Below the pieces are notes generated by a model. The model did no database searches and was not told the DNA's origin. It was given only the letters and a program-made list of their open reading frames with translations. Made by a program: the position numbers and the translations under genes. From Defluviicoccus vanus (GTDB lineage Bacteria; Pseudomonadota; Alphaproteobacteria; Rhodospirillales; Defluviicoccaceae), in the NCBI RefSeq assembly GCF_014672695.1, contig NZ_CP053923.1, forward strand, positions 3,644,417-3,649,547: a stretch of DNA of 5,131 nt, given 5' to 3'. This document shows positions 1-5,131 of the stretch, piece after piece. Every line of letters starts with the position of its first letter. The stretch's first letter is position 1.

Positions 1-1431
1 GGGGTGGTCGCGCGCAACGCCCGCAATGTGGCGTTGCTCACGTCGCTGACGACGTTTGCCCTGTCGCTGATCGTGTGGTTCGGCTTCGACCGCAGCGTGG
101 CGGAGTTTCAGTTTGAAGAACGGGCGCTGTGGATGCCCGACTTCAATATTTCCTACCACATGGGCGTCGACGGCATTTCGATGCTCCTCGTGCTGCTGTC
201 GACCGTGCTTATCCCGATCTGCATTCTTGCCAGTTGGGAAAGCATCAAGGTTCGAGTCAAGGAATTCATGATCGCGTTTATGATCATGGAGACTACTCTG
301 GTAGGCGCTTTCTGTGCGCTTGACCTTATCCTGTTTTATGTTTTCTTCGAAGGCGTGCTGATCCCGATGTTCCTTATTATCGGCGTTTGGGGTGGCCCGC
401 GGCGCGTCTATTCAGCGTTCAAATTCTTTCTCTACACCCTCATCGGCTCGGTGCTGATGTTGATCGCGCTGTTGGCGATCTACATTCAGGCCGGCACCAC
501 CGACATTCCAGCGCTGCTTGAACACAACTTCCCGCCGAGCATGCAGACGTGGCTCTGGCTAGCCTTCCTGTCGGCGTTTGCGGTGAAGTTGCCCATGTGG
601 CCGGTGCACACTTGGCTGCCTGATGCGCACGTGGAGGCGCCTACGTCCGGATCGGTGATCCTGGCCGGCGTGATGCTGAAATTCGGTGGCTACGGCTTCC
701 TGCGCTTCTCGCTACCCATGTTGCCGGACGCCTCGGCCTACTTCGCGCCACTGATGTTTGCTCTCAGCGTGGTCGCCGTTATTTACACCTCGCTGGTGGC
801 GCTGGCCCAGGAGGACATGAAGAAGCTGATTGCCTACTCGTCTGTGGCTCATATGGGCTACGTGACGGTTGGGGCGTTCAGCCTGACGTCGCAGGGCGTC
901 GAAGGGGCGCTGTTCCAGATGCTCAGCCACGGCGTCGTCTCGGCCGCACTCTTCCTCATCGTCGGCGTGGTCTACGACCGTACCCACTCGCGAGAGATCG
1001 CAACCTATGGTGGGCTGGTGCACCGGATGCCAGTGTATGCGCTGGTCTTCATGCTGTTCACCCTCGCGTCGGTCGGTCTGCCAAGCACGGGTGGCTTCGT
1101 CGGTGAGTTTCTCGTCCTGGTGGGCGCCTTCCAGGCCAACGCCTGGGTGGCCTTCCTCACCGCGCTCGGCATGATCCTCGGTGCCGGCTACATGCTCTAT
1201 CTCTATCGGCGGGTGATTTTTGGCACGCTGACCAAGGACGCGCTGAAGTCGATGATGGACCTCACGCCGCGGGAGATCGCTATCTTCGCGCCGCTGGTTG
1301 TCCTCGTCCTCTGGATGGGCATTTATCCATCCTCGTTCCTGGACGTGATCCATGTATCGGTGGACCACTTGGTTACTCGCGTGCAGCTTGCCAGTAATCC
1401 ACAAGCCGCTCTTTCACTCGTTTCTCGCTAG
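1..1431 (+). CDS. nuoM: NADH-quinone oxidoreductase (complex I) subunit M, 5'-truncated by window
   Basis: Proton-pumping, antiporter-like inner-membrane subunit of respiratory complex I (NADH to quinone). The frame is open from base 1. The family is about 500 residues and about 476 are visible, so roughly 30 N-terminal residues, including the first membrane helix, lie upstream. Numbering from the GTG at base 4, the seen landmarks are: Glu116 in FFEGVLIPM, Lys195 in FAVKLPMWPVHTWLPDAH, Lys226 in GVMLKFGGYG, the IAYSSVAHMGY segment (276-286), LSHG (307-310) and Glu368 in GGFVGEF. Glu116, Lys195, Lys226 and Glu368 correspond to E. coli NuoM E144, K234, K265 and E407; spacing from the first Lys to the last Glu matches. 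The protein is hydrophobic almost throughout, with about 13 predicted helices in the visible part. It ends in TAG, 29 bp before nuoN. Mrp-type antiporter subunits and NuoL are related, but the motif wording and the following nuoN favour NuoM strongly. Confidence 0.97.
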   Translation, partial: GVVARNARNVALLTSLTTFALSLIVWFGFDRSVAEFQFEERALWMPDFNISYHMGVDGISMLLVLLSTVLIPICILASWESIKVRVKEFMIAFMIMETTLVGAFCALDLILFYVFFEGVLIPMFLIIGVWGGPRRVYSAFKFFLYTLIGSVLMLIALLAIYIQAGTTDIPALLEHNFPPSMQTWLWLAFLSAFAVKLPMWPVHTWLPDAHVEAPTSGSVILAGVMLKFGGYGFLRFSLPMLPDASAYFAPLMFALSVVAVIYTSLVALAQEDMKKLIAYSSVAHMGYVTVGAFSLTSQGVEGALFQMLSHGVVSAALFLIVGVVYDRTHSREIATYGGLVHRMPVYALVFMLFTLASVGLPSTGGFVGEFLVLVGAFQANAWVAFLTALGMILGAGYMLYLYRRVIFGTLTKDALKSMMDLTPREIAIFAPLVVLVLWMGIYPSSFLDVIHVSVDHLVTRVQLASNPQAALSLVSR

Positions 1432-1446
1432 CCACAACCCGGGATT

Positions 1447-1454
1447 GGACGGAG
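1447..1454 (+). promoter_or_regulatory. Ribosome binding site of nuoN
   Basis: The purine-rich stretch GGACGGAG in the 29 bp gap after nuoM ends 6 nt before the ATG at 1461, which is normal Shine-Dalgarno spacing. It favours that ATG over the in-frame ATG at 1476, which has no purine-rich stretch directly ahead of it. The rest of the gap shows no inverted repeat or promoter-like boxes, so nuoN is probably read from the nuoM transcript. Confidence 0.6.
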
Positions 1455-1460
1455 CCTTTC

Positions 1461-2942
1461 ATGCCTATCGCCGCAATGCCTAACCTTATTCCGGCGATGC
1501 CCGAGATCTTTCTGGCGTTGGCGGCGATGGGGTTGCTGCTGCTGGGGGCCTTTCAACCGAACACCGAAGGGGCGATGGCGATCCGCAACAGCCGTCTGTC
1601 GCAACGGCTGGGCGTGGTGACGCTGCTCCTCACCTTGCTTTTGGTGGCGACAATCGCCGCCAAGGCCAAGGGTGAGACGTTCTCCGGCCTGTTCGTCGTT
1701 GATGGCTTTGCGCTGTTCTTCAAGATCGGCATCCTTGCCGCGGCAGCGTTGTCGCTGGTGTTGGCCCAGGACTACCTGGAAAAGGAGCGGATCGCCCGCT
1801 TCGAGTTCCCGGTGCTGATCCTGCTCTCGACGCTCGGCATGCTGATGATGGTCTCGGCGAATGACCTGATGTCGCTCTATGTCGGCCTTGAGCTGCAGAG
1901 CCTGGCGCTGTACGTGGTCGCCTCCTTTCACCGCACTGACGTGCGCTCTACCGAAGCGGGCTTGAAGTATTTCGTTCTCGGCGCCTTGGCTTCGGGCATG
2001 CTGTTGTACGGCAGTTCGCTCGTTTATGGCTTCGCCGGAACCACCGGCTTTGGCGGCATTGCGGCGGCGTTTAGCACTGCGGCAGAGACGATGCCGCCAA
2101 CCGGTATCCTCGTCGGTCTAGTGTTTGTGGTCGCCGGTCTCGCCTTTAAGATCTCCGCCGTGCCCTTCCATATGTGGACGCCGGACGTCTACGAGGGGGC
2201 GCCGACACCGGTGACGGCATTTTTCTCGGTGGCACCGAAGCTGGCAGCATTCGGCCTCCTGGTCCGGGTGATGTTTGGTCCCTTTGGCAGCCTGGTCGCG
2301 CAGTGGCAGCAGATCATCGTCTTTATCTCTCTGGCGTCGATGATCCTCGGTGCCTTCGCAGCAATCGGTCAGACCAACATCAAGCGGCTGATGGCCTACA
2401 GTTCCATCGGCCATGTGGGTTACGCGCTGATCGGCGTTGCCGTCGGCACCAAGGACGGCGTCATTGGCGTCCTGATCTACCTGAGCATCTACATCGTGAT
2501 GAGCATCGGCACCTTCGCCTGCATCATCTCGATGCGTCGCCAGGGTCAGGCGGTCAGTGGCATTGCTGATCTGGCCGGCTTGTCGAAGACGAACCCGGTG
2601 ATAGCGCTGGCGCTGGCGATCTTCATGTTCTCCATGGCTGGCATTCCACCACTGGCCGGCTTTTTCGGTAAGCTCTATATCTTCCGCTCCGCCGTGGAAG
2701 GGGGCCTGTTTCTTCTGGCCATTGTCGGCGTGGTGAGCAGCGCGGTTGCCGCCTTCTATTATCTTCGCATCATCAAGCTGATGTACTTCGATCAGGCTGA
2801 GGAGCCGTTGGATCGCGCCATGGCGCGTGAAGTCGGCTGGGTGACCGCGATAACGGCGCTGGCCATCGCACTCTTCTTCATCTTTCCGCAGCCGCTGCTT
2901 TCATCCGCGGGAAGGGCAGCAACGTCGCTGTTTGGCGGATGA
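1461..2942 (+). CDS. nuoN: NADH-quinone oxidoreductase (complex I) subunit N
   Basis: Complete 493-residue antiporter-like membrane subunit of complex I, packed between NuoM and the NuoA/J/K group, carrying one of the proton channels. Length is normal for the family. Visible landmarks: PNLIPAMPEIFLAL near the N-terminus, Glu144 in GLELQSLALYV, Lys169 in GLKYF, Lys230 in FKISAVPFHMWTPDVYEGAP, Lys260 in SVAPKLAAF, MAYSSIGHVGY (311-321), and Lys404 in GIPPLAGFFGKLYIF. These match E. coli NuoN E133, K158, K217, K247 and K395; Glu-to-first-Lys spacing (25) and the K217-K247 spacing (30) are identical. About 14 transmembrane helices are expected. The start at 1461 is chosen for its Shine-Dalgarno; the ATG at 1476 would trim five residues and also gives a family-like N-terminus. 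The stop overlaps the birA start by 4 bp. NuoN is normally the last gene of nuo operons, which fits. Confidence 0.97.
   Translation: MPIAAMPNLIPAMPEIFLALAAMGLLLLGAFQPNTEGAMAIRNSRLSQRLGVVTLLLTLLLVATIAAKAKGETFSGLFVVDGFALFFKIGILAAAALSLVLAQDYLEKERIARFEFPVLILLSTLGMLMMVSANDLMSLYVGLELQSLALYVVASFHRTDVRSTEAGLKYFVLGALASGMLLYGSSLVYGFAGTTGFGGIAAAFSTAAETMPPTGILVGLVFVVAGLAFKISAVPFHMWTPDVYEGAPTPVTAFFSVAPKLAAFGLLVRVMFGPFGSLVAQWQQIIVFISLASMILGAFAAIGQTNIKRLMAYSSIGHVGYALIGVAVGTKDGVIGVLIYLSIYIVMSIGTFACIISMRRQGQAVSGIADLAGLSKTNPVIALALAIFMFSMAGIPPLAGFFGKLYIFRSAVEGGLFLLAIVGVVSSAVAAFYYLRIIKLMYFDQAEEPLDRAMAREVGWVTAITALAIALFFIFPQPLLSSAGRAATSLFGG
2939..2942 (+). promoter_or_regulatory. ATGA stop-start overlap, nuoN/birA
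   Basis: The birA ATG (2939-2941) overlaps the nuoN TGA (2940-2942). The only purine-rich sequence near it is GGCGG at 2934-2938, directly against the ATG and too close to be a good Shine-Dalgarno. This suggests that birA is translated by ribosomes terminating on nuoN (translational coupling) and shares its mRNA. The overlap is seen; the coupling is inferred. Confidence 0.6.
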
Positions 2943-3730
2943 GTGCGGCTGCAAAGCCGCCATCGCTCCTCCCGCTGCCCTTTGGTTATCGTCATCTCGC
3001 GCTCGGCGTAATCGGTTCCACCAACGACGAGGCACAGCGTTTCGCTGTACAGGGTGAGCCGGCGGGGCTGATCGTCAGCGCCAGCGAACAGACGCAAGGC
3101 CGGGGTCGGCAACGACGATCCTGGCTATCGCCGGCGGGCGGCCTCTACTGCTCATTCCTGCTGCGTCCACCCTGCGAACTACGGCAGGCGCCGGAAGTTG
3201 GCTTCGTCACCGCGGTTGCCGTCGCCGATGCCGTCATTGCTCTGCTGGGCACCGACGAGCGTGTTGGCTGCAAGTGGCCGAACGACATTCTGGTGGGCGG
3301 CCGCAAAGTGGCGGGAATCCTGGTGGAGTCGGCGGCGCTGGCCAACAACACCCTGGACTGGGTGGTCGCCGGTATCGGCATCAACCTGGGTGAACGACCG
3401 GCCGCGGACATGGTGATGTATCCGGCCACTTGCCTCGCTGACGAAGGGGCGACGGCGGTCACACCGGAGGTGGCGCTTGCCGTGCTTGCCGCCGCCATGG
3501 CCGTATGGCTGGATCGCTGGCAGACGGTGGGATTCGCGCCCGTTCGGCAGGCTTGGCTGCGCCGGGCACATCGCCAGGGCGAGCGTCTGGTGGTCCGCGG
3601 CGGTGCGGCGGATTTGGAGGGCGAGTTCATCGACCTCGATGCCAGCGGCGCGCTGGTGCTGCAGACGCAGCAGGGCCGTCGCGTGGTCACCGCCGGTGAC
3701 TGCTTTCCAGAAAACCTCCCCCATGACTGA
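2939..3730 (+). CDS. birA: Biotin--[acetyl-CoA-carboxylase] ligase, group I (no DNA-binding domain)
   Basis: Cytosolic biotin protein ligase: makes biotinyl-5'-AMP from biotin and ATP, then transfers biotin to a lysine of carrier proteins such as AccB and other biotin carboxylases. In the 263-residue product, GSTNDEA (26-32) is the start of the catalytic domain, GRGRQRRSW (54-62) the biotinyl-AMP binding loop (GRGRRGRKW in E. coli), CKWPNDI (111-117) and GRKVAGILVE (121-130) the active-site core, and GIGINL (145-150) the conserved strand after it. Residues about 214-257, with GEFIDLDASGALVL, form the small C-terminal SH3-like domain. The catalytic domain begins within about 20 residues of the start, so the N-terminal winged-helix domain of E. 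coli BirA is absent; the protein should be an enzyme only, not the bio repressor. It sits between nuoN (4 bp overlap) and coaX (17 bp gap). The symbol birA is used by homology; bplA/bpl would be equally apt. Confidence 0.95.
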   Translation: MSAAAKPPSLLPLPFGYRHLALGVIGSTNDEAQRFAVQGEPAGLIVSASEQTQGRGRQRRSWLSPAGGLYCSFLLRPPCELRQAPEVGFVTAVAVADAVIALLGTDERVGCKWPNDILVGGRKVAGILVESAALANNTLDWVVAGIGINLGERPAADMVMYPATCLADEGATAVTPEVALAVLAAAMAVWLDRWQTVGFAPVRQAWLRRAHRQGERLVVRGGAADLEGEFIDLDASGALVLQTQQGRRVVTAGDCFPENLPHD

Positions 3731-3732
3731 CC

Positions 3733-3737
3733 GAAGG
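3733..3737 (+). promoter_or_regulatory. Probable ribosome binding site of coaX
   Basis: GAAGG lies in the 17 bp gap after the birA stop, 10 nt before the coaX ATG at 3748. The spacing is slightly long but usable. No in-frame ATG, GTG or TTG lies between the birA stop and 3748, and the start puts the first nucleotide-binding motif (DTGNT) at residue 6, as in the family, so the start is secure whatever the strength of this site. Confidence 0.45.
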
Positions 3738-3747
3738 CATTCCGCCC

Positions 3748-4524
3748 ATGTTGCTTGCTATTGATACGGGCAACACCAACACCGTTTTTGCCGTCTTCGA
3801 CGATGAGGGACACATCCGCGGTGAATGGCGGGCATCGAGCGATGTCAACCGCACCGCCGACGAATCCGGCATCTGGTTGTCACAACTGCTCAGTCTGGCC
3901 GGGTTGGAGCGATCGTCCATTACGGCGGCGATCATTGCCTCGGTTGTTCCGGCCACCGTGTTCAGCTCGCGCGCCCTGTGCCGGCGGTATTTCAATTGCC
4001 AGCCGCTGGTGGTGGGCACCGCCGAAGTGGATATCGGCATCAAGGTGCTGCTCGATCGCCCTGAAGAGATTGGCGCCGACCGGCTGGTCAATGCGGTTGC
4101 TGCCTATCACGAGTACGGCGGGCCGAAGATCGTCGTCGACTTCGGGACCGCGACCACCTTCGACGTGATCGATGCGGAGGGGAGCTATTTGGGTGGCACG
4201 ATTGCCCCGGGGATCAATCTGTCGCTAGCGGCGTTGCATCGGACGGCGGCGCAATTGCCGCGGGTGGCGGTTGGGAGGCCGGAGCGGGTGATCGGCAAGA
4301 CGACCGTGCAGGCGATGCGTTCGGGGATTTTCTGGGGTTATGTTGGCTTGATCGAAGGAATGGTGGAACGGATCCGTGACGAACTGGGGGCCCAGGCTGG
4401 GGTTATCGCCACTGGCGGTCTGGCGCCGCTGTTTACCGAGTGCTGCCCGGTCCTCGAACATGTCGATCTCCATCTCACACTCAAAGGGTTGCTGGAGGTC
4501 TATCGCCGCAACGTCCACCGGTAG
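3748..4524 (+). CDS. coaX: Type III pantothenate kinase
   Basis: Phosphorylates pantothenate to 4'-phosphopantothenate with ATP, the first step of coenzyme A synthesis, in the cytosol. The 258-residue length is typical. Motifs of the ASKHA-fold CoaX family appear in order: AIDTGNTNT (4-12) phosphate loop; GADRLVNA (109-116), with Asp111 at the catalytic-base position; VVDFGTATTFDV (129-140), where Asp131 is at the monovalent-cation position and Thr134 at an ATP contact; GGTIAPG (149-155); IGKTT (182-186), with Thr186 at a substrate-contact position; ATGGLA (221-226). Residue spacing from GADR to DFGTATT and to IGKTT matches what I recall of the Thermotoga maritima enzyme. Family knowledge: type III kinases need K+ or NH4+ and, unlike type I CoaA, are not inhibited by CoA. 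CoaX genes commonly lie beside or fused to birA, as here. The fold is shared with the transcription activator Baf (a CoaX homologue), but the intact active site supports the enzyme. Confidence 0.96.
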   Translation: MLLAIDTGNTNTVFAVFDDEGHIRGEWRASSDVNRTADESGIWLSQLLSLAGLERSSITAAIIASVVPATVFSSRALCRRYFNCQPLVVGTAEVDIGIKVLLDRPEEIGADRLVNAVAAYHEYGGPKIVVDFGTATTFDVIDAEGSYLGGTIAPGINLSLAALHRTAAQLPRVAVGRPERVIGKTTVQAMRSGIFWGYVGLIEGMVERIRDELGAQAGVIATGGLAPLFTECCPVLEHVDLHLTLKGLLEVYRRNVHR

Positions 4525-4529
4525 CTTGC

Positions 4530-5131
4530 ATGGCCGCTGAACTTCTCTTCGTTGCGCTGGGTGGTGCCAACGAGATCGGGATGAATCTCAACCTCTATGG
4601 TTATGGTGAGCCTGACGAACACCGCTGGCTGATGATCGACCTAGGCGTATCCTTCGGCGGCTCGTTACCGGGCGTCGATGTGTTCATGCCCGACCCGAGC
4701 TTTATCGCGGCACAGCGGGAACGGCTGGATGGGTTGTTGCTCACCCATGCCCACGAGGATCATCTGGGTGCGGTGCCCTACCTTTGGCCGCGGCTGCGCT
4801 GCCCGATCTGGGGCTCCGAGTTTACCCTGACGATGCTGCAACGGAAGCTGGAGGGGCTGCCGTGGGCGCGCGAGGTCCCGCTGCATCGCATCCCCGACAG
4901 CGGCCGCCTTCGCATCGGTGCCTTCGATCTGGAGATGATCGACGTCACCCATTCGATTCCCGAGGCGAGTGCCGTGGCGGTGCGCTCACCCGTCGGCACG
5001 GTGCTGCATACCGGCGACTGGAAGTTTGACCCCAACCCGGTGGTAGGCCCGGTCTCGGATGAGGCGAAACTGCGGCGGGTTGGCGACGGTGGGGCGTTGG
5101 CGATTGTCTGTGATTCCACCAACGTCTTCGA
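4530..5131 (+). CDS. rnj: Ribonuclease J, N-terminal part (3' end beyond window)
   Basis: Metallo-beta-lactamase/beta-CASP ribonuclease with 5'-3' exonuclease and endonuclease activity; in alphaproteobacteria such as Sinorhizobium it is known to mature rRNA 5' ends. The frame is open to the window edge, giving 200 full codons plus two bases, against about 550 residues for the family, so the beta-CASP and C-terminal domains are outside. Read from the sequence: LGGANEIGMNLNLYG (10-24), LMIDLGVSFG (34-43), the zinc motif THAHEDHLGAVPYLW (72-86; His73, His75, Asp77, His78), THSIPEA (140-146, His141), LHTGDWKFDPNP (159-170; His160, Asp163) and CDSTNVF (194-200), all characteristic of RNase J. The ATG lies 5 nt after the coaX stop; no in-frame start lies in that gap, and the only Shine-Dalgarno-like bases are GGTAG over the coaX stop. 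Co-transcription with coaX is likely. Metallo-hydrolases of other types (RNase Z, CPSF-like) are unlikely given the wording of the motifs. Confidence 0.95.
   Translation, partial: MAAELLFVALGGANEIGMNLNLYGYGEPDEHRWLMIDLGVSFGGSLPGVDVFMPDPSFIAAQRERLDGLLLTHAHEDHLGAVPYLWPRLRCPIWGSEFTLTMLQRKLEGLPWAREVPLHRIPDSGRLRIGAFDLEMIDVTHSIPEASAVAVRSPVGTVLHTGDWKFDPNPVVGPVSDEAKLRRVGDGGALAIVCDSTNVF

Noticed and set aside
4..6. GTG as the true start of nuoM
   Set aside because: The frame is already open at base 1, the family has about 30 more N-terminal residues with a first membrane helix, and no upstream ribosome site can be seen. The gene is cut by the window edge.
712..1404. Long open frame of 230 codons on the - strand inside nuoM
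   Set aside because: Its product is a low-complexity run rich in His, Arg, Glu and Gln, the usual reverse-strand shadow of a GC-rich membrane protein gene, and it lies wholly inside a secure gene.
1432..1460. Possible terminator or promoter between nuoM and nuoN
   Set aside because: Only 29 bp, with no inverted repeat followed by T residues and no -35/-10 like pair; only a ribosome site is supported.
1428..1931. Open frame of 167 codons on the - strand across the nuoM-nuoN gap
   Set aside because: Gln/His/Arg-rich shadow composition with no recognisable motif; mostly opposite nuoN coding sequence.
3477..3764. Small + strand frame bridging the birA-coaX gap
   Set aside because: Trp/Arg-rich out-of-frame translation overlapping both genes, with no motif.
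3145..3813. Two overlapping - strand open frames opposite birA and the coaX start
   Set aside because: Ser/Thr/Arg- and His/Arg-rich shadow products without domains, opposite well-supported genes.
3748..4524. CoaX homologue as a Baf-type transcription activator
   Set aside because: The nucleotide, substrate and catalytic motifs are all intact and no DNA-binding domain is present, so the kinase role is the simpler reading.
1..5131. A previously undescribed system, defence island, mobile element or repeat array
   Set aside because: All but about 51 bases are accounted for by five recognised housekeeping genes with intact motifs. No direct or inverted repeat array, transposase, integrase, tRNA or foreign gene was seen.

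Overview
The window is a compact, GC-rich (roughly 60% by eye), single-strand stretch of bacterial chromosome with five consecutive + strand genes and almost no non-coding DNA: nuoM (5' end cut by the window), nuoN, birA, coaX and the start of an RNase J gene (3' end cut by the window). The gene order, the RNase J N-terminus (LGGANEIGMNLNLYG) and the codon style point to an alphaproteobacterium, most likely in or near the Rhodospirillales. This placement is inferred from remembered gene order and protein texture, not from a search.

Layout. Bases 1-1431 encode most of NuoM and bases 1461-2942 all of NuoN, two of the three antiporter-like proton-pumping membrane subunits of respiratory complex I; they are the usual 3' end of a nuo operon. 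birA (2939-3730) overlaps the nuoN stop in an ATGA junction. coaX (3748-4524) follows after 17 bp. The RNase J gene (4530 to the window edge) follows after 5 bp. The gaps (29, -4, 17 and 5 bp) hold no visible promoter or terminator, so the last three genes look like a read-through tail of the nuo operon.

Function. NuoM and NuoN couple NADH:quinone electron transfer to proton translocation. BirA attaches biotin to carboxylase carrier proteins and lacks the DNA-binding domain of the E. coli repressor. CoaX (type III pantothenate kinase) commits pantothenate to coenzyme A synthesis. RNase J is a 5'-3' exo/endoribonuclease for RNA maturation and decay. The set links respiration, acyl-CoA/carboxylase cofactor supply and RNA processing, but the adjacency is a recurring chromosomal neighbourhood rather than a known single pathway.

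All five reading frames are intact where visible, with their key catalytic or proton-channel residues present. I found no mobile element, repeat array, RNA gene, CRISPR or foreign-looking insert. This is an ordinary housekeeping region, and I do not see a novel system in it.
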